Positions 10,559 to 21,949 of a DNA stretch of 64,000 nt are shown here, piece by piece. Below the pieces are notes generated by a model. It was given only the letters and a program-made list of their open reading frames with translations. It was not told the origin of the DNA and did not search any database. Origin of the DNA: Codonopsis lanceolata (taxonomy: Eukaryota > Streptophyta > Magnoliopsida > Asterales > Campanulaceae); contig CM028378.1 in NCBI GenBank assembly GCA_013146195.2, positions 75,173,254-75,237,253 of the forward strand, in the 5' to 3' direction. Both the position numbers and the translations under genes were made by a program. Position 1 is the stretch's first letter, and each line of letters begins with the position of its first letter.

Positions 10559-10960
10559 CTCCGATGTGGGCGTCATTGTCTATGATGTGGGCGTCATTGC
10601 ATCGATGTGGGCATCGTTGCCTCCGATGTGAGCATTGTTGCCTATCATTTTGGATATGTTTAAAATGCTCCAAGAAGATGTAGAGGGTACCGGTGATTTG
10701 GGCAATGTTCTAAACGATGCTCAATGTTTTGATACTATGATGCTTAGTTTCCAGACCTGCCTCCGATGTGGGCATCGATGGCCAAAATTTTGAACAACGC
10801 TCGATTTTGAACGACGACCAAAATTTTGAATGATGCCCAATTTTTTTCCTTGCGATGCCCAAATTTGGGCAGTTAGCTTTTGCATTGCGACGCTCAAAAT
10901 TTTGAACGATGCCCAAAATTTTGAGCGATGCCGAATTTTTTTTCTTGTGATGCCCAAATT
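10559..10960. repeat. GATG-rich minisatellite
   Basis: Tandem ~20 base units of the type CCGATGTGGGCGTCATTG at 10559-10645, then looser repeats of GATGCCCAAAATTTTGAAC to 10960. The small frames here arise from the repeat. No gene. Confidence 0.7.
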
Positions 10961-11460
10961 TAGGCAGTGGCTTTGTTCACACGCCTTTCCTTCTTTAAGG
11001 TACCTTCGTCATTTCTTCCCAAAAAGCGTACTCTAACGGTTTAAAAAAATTATCGTGAACTTTTGGGGTTATATTTTGCCCATAAGGGACCGGTCCGGTT
11101 ATCACCCTTTTTATAATCATTGTGAAGTCTTCAAGCCTTAAATGCCCAGGCCAAAACTACTTCACCACCACCCATGCCTACCCTTCGTCTAGCCCAGCCC
11201 AACACATTTCGTTTAGTTGTTGAGCCTGCCATCCACCCAGGCTACCCTGCCCTTAGCCCACCAAGTCAGGCCCAAACCCAGGCAGCCTCTTGTTCAGCAC
11301 CCACAAGCCTGCCATCCGCCTAGGCTTCCAAGCACCTAGCCCAACCTAACTACCAACAGGCGTGCCCACTCCCCAGCCATGGTCCCTTTCATTTTTGGAA
11401 TAATTGCAGGTCGGTCCCCTTTTATGAAATTGTAACCACTACAGCACTCTTTGTTTTCAA
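10955..11460. repeat. Diverged copies of the 9790-10030 segment; C-rich tract
   Basis: Positions 10955-11110 echo 9800-9970, and 11394-11460 echoes 9955-10030 (AATTGCAGGTCGGT, TTGTAACCACT). A relative also lies inverted at 60470-60600. Between them, 11140-11390 is C-rich with repeated GCCCA and CCTGCC words, open by composition only. These look like subterminal repeats of an unidentified element. Confidence 0.4.
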
Positions 11461-11903
11461 CTACATAAGTTAATTTTCTTTTTTTCTTCCTAAAATGCCC
11501 CTCCTCTTTCTCTCCCTAACCCAACCCATTTCTTCCCCCCTCCTTCTGGAATCCATTACCATAAAACGAGCTCCCACAACAAACTTCTTGCCTTAACAAC
11601 AAGATATATCATGTTTCCCTTCAATTCCCTGATTGACTTCAACCTAACTCATTTTATCTCAACCCACCCAACGAGTTTACATGGCTAGTGAATTGAGATT
11701 GATTAAGAAAAAGTTTAGTTCCCGGGAACCGGCTCAAGAGCAATTGAAGCAGGGGTGGATTCAAGTTCTACCCCTCCTTCATAGAGGAGTGCCGGTAAGG
11801 GCGAGTTGCAATAAGGGCTTGGGATATGTTAACCTATAAATTGTCCACTAAAAAAGACTCCATCAGTTTAGTGGTGATTCGCGAACGGGGAGAAGCACAT
11901 CTA

Positions 11904-11904
<1 letters not shown>

Positions 11905-11957
<53 letters not shown>
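11905..11957. repeat. (TA)n microsatellite
   Basis: About 50 bases of TA dinucleotide. The flanking 11461-11904 and 11958-12470 hold no recognisable gene. Confidence 0.95.
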
Positions 11958-11958
<1 letters not shown>

Positions 11959-12594
11959 CCTGATGTTTATTAATGTATTTCTGAGCTAAAATGGAAAGAA
12001 ATGACAAGAGGATGATATACCAAAACACAGCTCCGAAATCGTCTATCTCATTCTCTGTCACATTCCATGTCCCATTGAATCTCGACCATACACTTTCCTT
12101 GTTATTTTAGTCAGTCTTCTTTTGATAAGGAAACATGTAGAGATGAGATTCAATGAGATAGGAGATGTAACAGAAAGTGAGATAGATGATTTGAAGCCCC
12201 AAAACATTGGGATACTTTTAATGCTCTCTTTTGAGATGATCTCTCATTTCTTAATACGCCCTAGTACCTCTTACCGATTTTTGTGGGAATAGGTGTCCAA
12301 TAACACTTTCATACGGATTTTAATTGGTAAGACGGAGAAGGACCTCACTTTCTCACAGCTACACTGTGGATGGGGTCAAATATATTCGTCTTACAGAAAA
12401 TACGCATAAGACGGTTTTTCCTAAGTTTTTGTTTTACTGTGGATTTTGAGATGTTATGTGCAGCTAGGATTCAAAATAATAACAAAGTGATGTAGTCATT
12501 GATGATGCACCCAATGATGCATCATCTCATGAATCATCAAAATAAGCAGCAGTGGAGTAATTAAAATAAATAATAAACGAAACAAACATAACGA

Positions 12595-13160
12595 TACCAA
12601 GCTGTGGTTAATGTCTACAAGTGAAAAACTTGTAGACGATACCTCCATGACAAAACTTTCACTAGATTAAAAGATTGTAAATACTTACAATATGAAAACA
12701 AACCGTTTAGCGAGTGGAAATCATTTTACGAAAACTCGTATGAGAGTATATGTAACTATTATATACTAAACACTCTTGAAAACACACGTTCATGAAATAA
12801 AGAAAGAAAAGAGTGTAGATCAAAGCAGTGAACAATGAAATTGATGAGTCTTCCGATGATGTATCATTCACTGGCTCATTGACTTCCTGATAACACTCCT
12901 TCGTGCAAAACTCTCTTTGAAAATTCTCTACTTGGGTCAAGATGTCCAAGGTTATTCACTCCTTTATATAGAGATCTAGGAAACTTATCTTTCAAATAAA
13001 ACACTCAACAAGATAATGTTAAGATTATGAAAGAGTTATTATGGAAATAAATCTCTAATTCCTACAAGTTAGGTCATGCCTTAAAATATGTCCTTACAAA
13101 AGACAACTACCAAGCAACCTAGAAAATTACCTAGAAAGGTAATAACAACATGTGTCTTAA
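12595..13160 (-). mobile_element. Copia-type LTR with primer-binding-like site
   Basis: On the minus strand the sequence runs from a TATA-like CTATATAAAGG near 12965, through a leader with matched stem TCTACAAG / CTTGTAGA (about 12612-12637), to TTGGTATCG at about 12598. That resembles the initiator-tRNA primer-binding site TGGTATC that follows copia 5' LTRs. The 5' LTR edge is probably near 13150. Downstream (12480-12590) the interior holds repeated ATGATGCATCAT words and no polyprotein frame. Truncated remnant. Confidence 0.45.
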
Positions 13161-13362
13161 AAACTAGGAAACAAAAAAAAAGGAGGGAAAAATAACCGTG
13201 AGTTATTTTTGCCTTGCAGTTGTACAATTTAAACGGAGACAATTCACCCCAACCAAGAAAGTCAAGCAAGATGAGGAAAGAAAGCATAGATAAGAACTTC
13301 ATGTCCTCGATTTGGGACCATGATTTTGTGAAGCAAAAAGTTTTCTTTTTGCTTTTTTATGT

Positions 13363-14018
13363 ACATACCAAAAAATCCCACTAAAAAATCGCATATCCAA
13401 AAAGTTCTAAAAATTATTTTTCTATCTAAAAAGTTTCAAAGTTAAACTATTAATACGAAAAAGTTCAAAACATAACGTTTTTAAAAACATCGTTAGAGTA
13501 TAAGGTTTTATTTAAAAAAAAAACTTATTTTTAACTTCAATGATTTTAATAATTCAATATTTTAGATAAAATAATAATAATATTATTAATATTAATACTA
13601 ATAATAAAATTATTAATAATAATAATAAAAGAAACAACAACAACAAATAACTTATTATTAATAATAAAAATAATATTTAAAAAATCTATTAATATTATTA
13701 TTTTTATTAATAATGCTTTTATTATTAATAAATAATAAAATAATAATAATATTATTATTATTCATTATTATCACTACTCTGACTAGTAATATTACTACCA
13801 CAATTTCATAAAAGTGTAAAGGTTAACTTTCTAAATCTTAATATGAAAAGTTTAATTTTAGATTTTATAGATTGAATAGTTCTTTTGAGATCATTGTGAA
13901 ATTAATTTTAAAATGACTTTTGGGTTTTAATACTAATAATGTTAATGAAGAATAATAATATTTAAAAAACTTACTATTATAATAATAGCATTATTTTTAT
14001 AATAATAATATTAGTAAC

Positions 14019-14067
<49 letters not shown>

Positions 14068-14275
14068 TGCAATACGATTCTTATCATCATTGTCATAAAT
14101 GAAAAGAAAAAGTAAATTTTAATCCAAATAAAAGCTTTTAACATAACGACGTTCGTAGATATGTTAAGTTTTGGACTTTTTGGCATTAAAATTATGATTT
14201 TGGAACTTTTTGGATACAAGAATTATTTTTGAGACTTTTTAGATATGAGCATTTTTTGTGTGGGGCTTTTTAGTA
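13363..14275. mobile_element. Long-TIR element with AAT-rich core
   Basis: About 120-base ends in inverted orientation: CATATCCAAAAAGTTC near 13390 pairs with GGAACTTTTTGGATAC near 14200. The core is a patchwork of AATAAT repeats. Long imperfect TIRs without a coding core suggest a Mutator-like or foldback element. Target-site duplication not resolved. Confidence 0.5.
14017..14068. repeat. (AAT)n microsatellite
   Basis: About 17 AAT units inside the long-TIR element. Confidence 0.95.
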
Positions 14276-14381
14276 TTTTTCCCTATAATTTTTTATATAT
14301 CTATTAAATTGCAATAAACGGTAGACCGCCCATCCCCTAAAAAAAGAGCCGCATTTGATAAGTCAAACTTTTAATATCGTA

Positions 14382-14412
14382 CTAGTTAGGTACACGTGTG
14401 TTGCACGTGTTG
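14382..14412 (-). mobile_element. Helitron-type 3' terminus
   Basis: On the minus strand a perfect 7-base stem, ACACGTG...CACGTGT with loop CAACA, is followed by ACCTAA and then CTAG|T. This is a textbook Helitron 3' end. The body lies to the right. A candidate 5' end on the same strand is near 19553, which would make the following long-TIR elements nested passengers. Confidence 0.65.
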
Positions 14413-14984
14413 TTAATAATTTTTGTAAAGTGTTTTGCCTTCATGTTTTTGTTTACTTCTAATTATTGAGTTATTTTTATCATTTCATCTTAACAAAGTT
14501 TTTAGATTTATAAATTGTGTTGTTGTGTGTTTATTTTTTTAGTACTTTGTTTTTTCTTCATTTAGAATGTATAATTTTTCCAATTGTATAGCAACTTATC
14601 CTGCACCTTTGTCTTTTTTGTTGGTTATTCTTGTATCTCTTTTTTTAATTAAATTTTTAAAAATAATATAAGCTCGCTTGCTTATTTTTTGTTTCCAATA
14701 TTTTTTCTATCATATGAATATTTAATTTTTATTTATTAAAAATATACTACTTATTTTTTATATACTCAATATCAGTTAATGACCATCATAAAAAATAAAA
14801 ATCAATACAATAAAGTTTTTATATACGAAAAAAACTATATATGTATCTGAAAATTATACTTTATGAGATTTTAAAGCATATTATTCACGAGAATTAATGA
14901 AGTTTTATATATTTATATATATGTAAATATATATACATACATATGTGTGTGTATATTTCCCCTATGAATTAAATTAGGATTAAT

Positions 14985-16465
14985 ATATATTTTGGTCCCT
15001 GGACATTAGCAAAAATATTAGTTTGGTCCTCGGGCCCTAAAACATATTCATGTGGTCCATTAATTCGTTTTTGGAGCAATTTCCCCCCTCCCACCGTTAC
15101 AGCTACATCTTCCGCCCAATATAATTTCAAATGCCAAAAATACCCTCAAAAGTTTAATATGGGATGACTTTTCAAAATGTCCAAAATATTGGGGGGTTAA
15201 TGTGTCAATTCAAAAAAGAGTCATCAACTTTGAAAGCCTCATATTTCTCTCCACCCAGTCTTCACCCCTGCCATCAACATCGCACAAGACCTATTTGAAT
15301 TCTTCTCGGCATCGACCCATTATCGTGAACAGAATATGGACAGTGTAGAAGGGGACTAATTGAAATAGATTACTCACCATGGGACAGGAGTGAGAAAGCT
15401 TTCCATTGAAACCAATGTCAGACTCCGGCATCCCGACGGCAACAATGGCGGGGCGGTGGTTATGAGGAATACATACAGAACACATACAATACATAATCTA
15501 ACAAATGGGTGCTGGAGTGAAACCTTAGATCAAATGTGATAGTTGAAGAGTTTATACATACCCAAAAATCAAATTTTCGGATCTTGGTTTCTCTCTCCAT
15601 TTTTGAGGTGGGTTTCTTTCTCTCTCCAGTTTCAGATATGGATCTCCAACTAAGAAACGTCGTAGACCGTCACACCAACATTAAGAACGCCTTGAAACTG
15701 GCTAGACGGGCAATGGACTTGGACGGCAGAAAACGACGGCTTTCCTTCGCGCTAACCATCACCATCGACGCATGTGTTGAGAAGTAAACGAGCGCTGCCA
15801 ACATGAAAGTATTTGATGAAACCATGGACGGCGTAGATTTCTTCGGAGACGCTTGAGGTTTTTCTAGCGAGGAAATTAGATGGGGCACGGAACACGAACT
15901 TGTCGTTCTAGGTAGGGTTTTGGCCACCGATGGAGTTGAGGTTGCCGGAGTATGACATTGAATCTTAAAGGTTGAAGAGACTCCTTTTTGAATTGGGAGA
16001 GAATGTTGTATACAATTACAAAGACAAGGAGAAAAAGATGTAAAGAAGGTTTTTGAGCAAGAGGGTGGAGGATAGAAGGATTTACTTTATTATTAGAATT
16101 CTTTTTTTTGTTGGAGAAAACCCTACCTGGAGTCTCTTGGAAATCCAAATCAAGATTAATTTTCATCCACCGATGGAGTCGAGAGTGCTAGAGTCTCATT
16201 GAATCTCAAAGGTTGAAGAGACTCATTTTTGAATCGGCACATTAACCCCCTATATTTTGGATATTTTGAAATGTCATCTCATATTAAACTTTTAAGGGTA
16301 TTTTTGGTATTTAAAATAATATTGGACAGAAAATGTAACGGTAACGGTGGGGGGAATTAATTGATCCAAAAAAACGAATTAAGGGACCACATGAATATGT
16401 TTTACAGCCCGATGACCAAACTAATATTTTTGCTAATGTCCATGGACCAAAATATTATTTAATTC
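14985..16465. mobile_element. Long-TIR (Mutator-like) element with unknown cargo
   Basis: TIRs of about 260 bases: 14985-15245 (TTTTGGTCCCTGGACATTAG...) and 16195-16465 (...CTAATGTCCATGGACCAAAA). The ~950-base interior is less AT-rich than its surroundings. It contains two imperfect copies of a GGTTGAAGAGACTC segment (near 15970 and 16210) and opposing frames at 15536-15787 (+) and 15670-15927 (-), neither recognised. Architecture fits a Pack-MULE carrying host DNA; the cargo gene is not identified. Confidence 0.6.
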
Positions 16466-16562
16466 ATTAAATTAATCATAAAAAACTAAAGTGAGATTTG
16501 ATAGAAGCTTTCATGGGATATTTGTTTTTTGGGCCTAATTTTTATGGGGTCAAAATACGATT

Positions 16563-17279
16563 CACACCCAGAAGTATCTACTTAAATCTCACCTTGCACC
16601 CTAGCCTACAAATTAAGTGTCCCACTTTCATACACAATTTTGCTATTTGTCTCCACTTTACCCCCTCACGTCCATAGAGTTAATAATATTAATGGAAAAT
16701 GATATGTGCATCTCACATGAGGATTATTTTAATCATTTTGCTTGGGTGAAAAGTTGGATTTAGTTATAATCATATCATTTAGTTAACCATTTGATATTTA
16801 AGATATATTTGTAATAAAAATTAATGAATAATTGTTTCAATAATCTAAAAATAATTAAAATTTGTCTCATAATTAACTTTAAAGTTAAAAAATGTCCCAA
16901 AAATAAAATTTGAATTTTATTTAGAGGTAAATTACACCATTAGTCCCTGAACTTTATGAAAGTCCACTAGCAGGATACAATGCAAATGCACCACAGACCA
17001 AAGAATGCAAATTTGGTCAACAAAATATGGGTTAATCTCTGACCCTAACTCTGTTAGTTGAAGTGTCATGAAGTCAACAAAATAGGGGTTGTTTGTAACA
17101 TCATTAAAATAAGGGGGTCATATAAAAATTATGAATAATTACAATCCAAAATTGGAAGAAGAAGATGGCACCAAAAGCAGACCATCCCCTTCTTCTCACG
17201 AATGTGTCCTACATCTCCGGTCATGGTCGTTGTCGTCTCCATCCCAAGGTCCAACCATCTCGGCTTTTGTTTCATCTTT

Positions 17280-17317
<38 letters not shown>

Positions 17318-17750
17318 TGTCTCTCATCTTCCAAGCAAACTAATCTCTCCAAGCACCAACCGCAAAAGAGTAAAATATTCTCGTGAAGTTAGGATTTGGA
17401 ACCTAGTTTTTTGTGGTTGGTGGCGGTGGTTTTGATAGTGGTGATAGAACAAGTGGTGGCTTACCTAGAGAGGAAGAGATAAGAAGAATATTTGTAATTA
17501 AATAATAAAAATATATAATATTATAATAATATAATAACTAAAATAGGTCAAAGTGTGAATTAGCACCAAATTTCACTTTGCACTCCAATCCAAATGACAA
17601 AAATAGTTCTCATGTGACATACGCATGTCAAATTCTGTTACTATTTTTAATTCTCCTTAGACATGGGGGCTAAGTGGGACAAATGGAAACATGTATTAAA
17701 GTGGGAACACTTCGTAGGTTGGGGTGCAAAGTGGGATTTGGTGGATACAT
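16563..17750. mobile_element. Long-TIR element with CT-rich core
   Basis: Ends of about 200 bases pair imperfectly: 16575-16765 (CACCTTGCACCC...) with 17555-17745 (...GGGTGCAAAGTGGGATTTGG). The interior at 17130-17460 is GC-richer and may be captured host sequence, but no protein match is visible. The right arm retains only the 3' half (TIR at 55310-55520). Confidence 0.6.
17282..17316. repeat. (CT)n microsatellite
   Basis: A pure CT run of about 34 bases. It makes three overlapping serine/leucine-rich frames that should not be read as genes. Confidence 0.95.
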
Positions 17751-17904
17751 GATACATAAGTGTGTTAATCATACTTTGTTCTTTTTATGGTTGAACGACA
17801 TCTTCTAACTTGACAAATAATTAATATTATGGAATTATTTCAATTTTGAAGGAAGATTGAGAAAAAAATTGTTGCTAATTTCTTCTCAAATATCAGTTTT
17901 ATAT

Positions 17905-18300
17905 GATTATTTAAGACATTTCTTATGCGTTAAAAGATTTTGAATTAGCTGGAACAGTGTCAACAATAAAGTAACTTGCAATTAAAATGCATATTTTCAT
18001 TGTTGTTTGAGACTTCACTTATGTCGTTTTGAAATTCGTGACTCGGAGTGTTAGAAAGTGATGAAAATAATGGTTTGATTGAGAGAATTTTGAATGCTTA
18101 TGATTATTTAAGACATTTCTCATGAATTAAAAGATTTTGAGTTAGCTTGTACGGTGTCACAATAAACTAATTTGTAGTTAAAATGTGTATTTTCATTGTT
18201 GTTTTAGACTTCACTTATGTCATTTTGGAATTCGTGACTCCAAGTGTTAGAAAGTGAAAATAATGGTTTGATTGAGGGAATTTTGAGTGCTTGTTTTCAA
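17905..18300. repeat. Two tandem ~195 bp units
   Basis: Sequence beginning TGATTATTTAAGACATTTCT and ending near GAGAGAATTTTGAATGCT occurs twice in tandem. Both copies are also present inverted at about 54780-55170, so the tandem duplication predates the arm duplication. Confidence 0.75.
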
Positions 18301-18769
18301 TTGAAATACTAATAAGAGTGAATGAATTTAAAGTAAAAAGACGTTGCTCATTAAATTATTACTCTATTTCTTTTGAGATAATTGATTTTACAATTCAAAA
18401 AAGAATGTGTAGATATTCATAGTAATGGTTAATATGAAAATAATATTAATAAAATATTATTTATTTATTTTTATAATGTTATATTTCCATATACAAAATA
18501 AAATTGCATAAGACAACTATTTACTTTAACGTTATTACGTACATAAAACTATATACATTTCTAATCCTAAGAGAGTCTTTGAAATTTTTAGAACTTAACG
18601 GTAGTGAAAATCCAAAGCAAATGTTACATAGTTAACTAAGTAGGGATTTGTTAGAAAAATTTATAATTTAGAGACCAATAGATAGTTTTTAAGGTCGTTT
18701 GTAGTAGTCCAAAAATTCAAATGAGTAAATTGTGTATTTTATTATCATGTCCAACAAAACGTATGGATT

Positions 18770-19075
18770 CATCAACTAAGTTGATGGCGCAGGAGATGGT
18801 GGTGGGTTTGAGGGAGGGAGACAATGGGGAAGAGATAGGAAAAAGAAAGGGAGGTGGGTGGAGGTGAATTGGGATGGGTTGGAAAAAGACCAAAATAACC
18901 CGCACGTCGAAGAATACGTGCGATTTAACGTCGAATTTCAAAAGGCAACAGACGGGAGGAGGTTAAATGAGATAAATGACAACTTTGAATACTAAAGTGA
19001 CATAAACCTTAGTATGTGTGACAAACTGAGATTTGGTGGCAAGTTTGGGGAAAAAATAATTTGGCCCATTTAAAA
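18770..19075. mobile_element. Single TIR left from the GAUT-carrying element
   Basis: Matches, inverted, the left TIR and inner edge of the element at 52529-54124. The other TIR and the galacturonosyltransferase cargo are missing: sequence equivalent to 54300 (TTCATCAACTAAG) jumps directly to TTGATGGCGCAGGAGATGG. This is a deletion scar inside the left arm. Confidence 0.7.
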
Positions 19076-19379
19076 ATGTATGTCCAAACATATTTAAAAA
19101 GTAAAACCATCTTATATCTTATATTCAAATAAAAGTTTAGTCACTCATCTTACTAAGAGTATTTTTGTCTCATTAAAAAATATTGGAAAACATTTGTAAC
19201 GGTAATTGCAGGAGGGGGAATCAGACTTGAAAATAGACATATGAGACGAAATTAATATAATTCGAAGAGGTAGGACATAACTTAAAGTTAAGTACAAATA
19301 GAGGGACCAAATTATTATTTAACTATTAATGAAATTGATTAGTCCATGAAAAATTTACTTATTTGATATTATTCAATGA

Positions 19380-19560
19380 TGAGTATTTATTAAATGTAAT
19401 TGTAAAAACATTATCTTTTGTCATGATAAATTTACTTGTTTGTCCTTAAATATATAAATGGTGGATGATTTATTAGATAAAATGTTAATTTTGTCCATAC
19501 ATTAATTTATAAGAGACAACTCACAATTTTATCGTAGAGATAAATCTTTGTTTCTCTATA
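19380..19560 (-). repeat. Helitron-like 5' end repeat (third family copy)
   Basis: Related to 52068-52220 (+) and 32860-33022 (-). Read outward, each begins near ATAAAAGT or its variant, then GAGTTGTCTCTTA and ATTAATGTATGGACAAA. The TC(T)nATAAAAG start is Helitron-like, but similarity alone does not prove it. Positions 19080-19380 hold no gene. Confidence 0.35.
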
Positions 19561-20024
19561 TTTCTTTATATTAGACTAAATATATGTTTTTTGGTATGAC
19601 ATAATACATAAATATTATATCTTTGAAAGGAAAGGAAATTTTGAAAAAATGTGGAAAATGCTACACTTTTTTAGGACAAACCAAAATGAAAAGTATTACA
19701 GTACTTTCTTTTTGGAGTAGAGAGACAATTCTATTTTTGTATCACATGTAAAATAGAATTTGACCTTAAATCTTAGAAACGTGGCTCTTGTTTTTAGGAT
19801 GAGCTAACAAAAAATGTACAACTTGATTACTTTCGTTTTCTTTTTGGACCGATAAAGGCTTTGAAACTTTATTGTGCCACAAGAAATAAGAATCTGAAAC
19901 TAACTTATATATATGTCCTTATGTTGTTTTTTCTCCTTTAATGATCTCAAAAAATAGTTTATTTATTTTAACATCATCTCTCGAAGATAATTTTAATGAA
20001 ACTGATATTGTTTAATTCATTCAG

Positions 20025-20421
20025 AAGAGGAAGAAGAAGAAATAGAGGAAGAAGACATCGATGTTAAAGTATACCACATACCCGTCTACGTTTAATGTGT
20101 CAAACGTTGTTACTATCAAGCTTACTAAAAACAACTATGAGTTGTGGTTTTTACAGATAGGTTATCTCGTTGATATTCTTGAATTGCGTGATTTCCTTGA
20201 GAAAGAACCACCATATGCATCTCAAAACTACCTACTTTGGGAAAGAACAGACATGCTTCTTCGAGGATGGATCTTAGCTACCATCAGCGAAGATGTCTTG
20301 AAGATAAAATTTAACTCATATTCATTCAGAGGAATGATGATCACGATTGAAGAAACCTTGGTTTAAGACATTAGTGAACATGTTCTATCTACAAAGTCAG
20401 TAACTGAGCGCACTGAGAGAG
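20025..20421 (+). pseudogene. Gag-like exon, copy C (broken), nearest to the ankyrin gene
   Basis: Acceptor TTTAATTCATTCAG precedes 20025 and a phase-1 donor, G|GTACGTAAAAC, follows 20421. The reading frame is damaged twice relative to copy C' (51027-51575). One extra base near 20075 shifts the frame after the acidic N-terminus, and codon 20364-20366 is TAA where C' has CAA. The core from ATG 20061 still reads YPSTFNVSNVVTIKLTKNNY, then WERTDMLLRGWILATISEDV. It lies about 5.2 kb upstream of the ankyrin exon with matching splice phase, so it is the best candidate for that gene's lost first exon. Confidence 0.65.
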
Positions 20422-20540
20422 GTACGTAAAACTCCACCCGTGTAGTTAATATTGTTTGATTAATTCAAAACTTGGAGTCCTTAATTCTTATTGTTTGCAT
20501 TATTTGCATATTTATGCTTAATTATATTAATTCCTTACAG

Positions 20541-20640
20541 GGAATTAAATTATCATATGCCTCTTTGGATGGGTCTAACACAATTAAATATTCCCTTCGT
20601 CAAGCAGTTCTTATAAGATATGATTAGCTCAATAATGTGG
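20541..20640 (+). pseudogene. Decayed second exon of unit C
   Basis: Follows a good acceptor, TTAATTCCTTACAG, at 20540. One frame stays open for about 28 codons (GIKLSYASLDGSNTIKYSLR...) before TAG, but the splice phase set by exon C gives an immediate stop. The word CATATGCCTCTTTGG resembles the ankyrin exon start. Probably a truncated remnant of that exon. Inverted copy at about 50790-50910. Confidence 0.4.
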
Positions 20641-20741
20641 CACTGCCACTCATTGAAGTAATTATATAGCTGTCAGTTTATCCAACAGATATGAAATGAA
20701 TACACTTGCATTTTATTTCATGCTTGAGGATAAAATGAGAC

Positions 20742-20849
<108 letters not shown>

Positions 20850-20994
20850 GTACTTTAATTAGGCCATTTGAAAATTTAGACATCTTTGTACTTTCATTGT
20901 CGCACATTCACGTTTCATTTTTTTGGGGTATAATTGTCCAACATATTAATATACTTTCATTACCAAATTTGTATCTGATTTACATATTTATATA

Positions 20995-21175
20995 CTCCCT
21001 ATTCCCTAGATTCCAAAAGTTACTATTCTATTTTGAAATGTTTCATTCAAATAGTTATTTTTAAAAAATTAAGATATAAAAATATCATTTTATTATTAAT
21101 TAATTAACTACTATATGTATCATCTTCTTAAAAAAAATAACTTTTAAACAGGGACTCTCCCCAGAACGGAGTGAG
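20995..21175. mobile_element. Stowaway-like MITE
   Basis: About 181 bases flanked by TA, with outer ends CTCCCT and GGAGTGAG and inner inverted blocks CCAAAAGTTA and TAACTTTT. A truncated inverted relative is at 25208-25345. Confidence 0.6.
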
Positions 21176-21797
21176 TATATATATATATACTACATTTGTC
21201 AATATAAGATTCATCAAAGTATGGAGCTAGCATTATTCGAATAAATTAATATATGTTTGAATTTTGTAAGTGTCAGATCAATGTACATTACATAAAGAAA
21301 ACACATTTTATTGACTGTAAAATTTGTGACCTATCATGTATAAAAAAGAGTCTCAAATTACAAAATAAACCTCTCAGTAATCAATTAAAACAATACGATC
21401 ATCTAACAGCGGAAGAAAAATTTAAAAGTAACTTTTGTAAGCAAAACTAATAGTTAAATATTTTTATTTAAGAAAAAAGAAATTTTGACACGCACAAACA
21501 ATATTTTATTGTTTTCTCAATAGCGACGACTTAATATTCTTCTGGAGCCTCTTACTTCACAACAATGACTGATTTTGAAATGAGAGATATACTAACTTTT
21601 ATCCAGTATTTTCATCTACACGTGAAACAAAGAATATTCAGACAAATTCATTTAAGTATATATTTTATGTATATAAGTGATTAATTAAAATATAAAAAAA
21701 CATACTGTCTCATCTACAAAACTTGAATCCTCCCACATATATATAATCATACAATATATAAATTTTGTTGAAAAATAGGAAGCGTATTTATAAGAAA

Positions 21798-21825
21798 TTA
21801 GTTTTTTTAATTCGTGCGTTAAATG
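21798..21825 (-). mobile_element. Helitron 3' terminus (CTAA type)
   Basis: Minus strand: hairpin CGTGCATTTAACGCACG, then an A-rich spacer and CTAA|T. It lies just downstream of the helicase remnant on the same strand, which supports both calls. Confidence 0.65.
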
Positions 21826-21949
21826 CACGTCAACTAAATCGTACATAAACAAAATAAAGAGGATAAAATCTTAAAGGATAAAATAAGAAGAATCGGTTTA
21901 TTAACAATTACACATAAGTGTATCACTATTTATTATAGATTCTAAAAAA

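Larger units (their letters stand above)
10004..17340. other. 7.3 kb segment absent from the right arm
   Basis: The right arm joins the equivalent of 9955-10003 directly to the equivalent of 17341 onward, at about position 55740. Because the left TIR of the element at 16563-17750 lies inside the segment while its right TIR is present in both arms, a deletion in the right arm is the simpler explanation than an insertion in the left. Confidence 0.7.

Noticed and set aside
11834..12061. Minus-strand frame with an IYIYIY run
   Set aside because: Created by the TA microsatellite; flanks are not conserved or recognised. The same applies to the frame at 23240-23464.
13081..13302. Minus-strand frame with a signal-peptide-like start (MKFLSMLSFLILLDF)
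   Set aside because: Lies at or in the copia-type LTR region, is low in complexity and lacks homology I recognise; probably chance.
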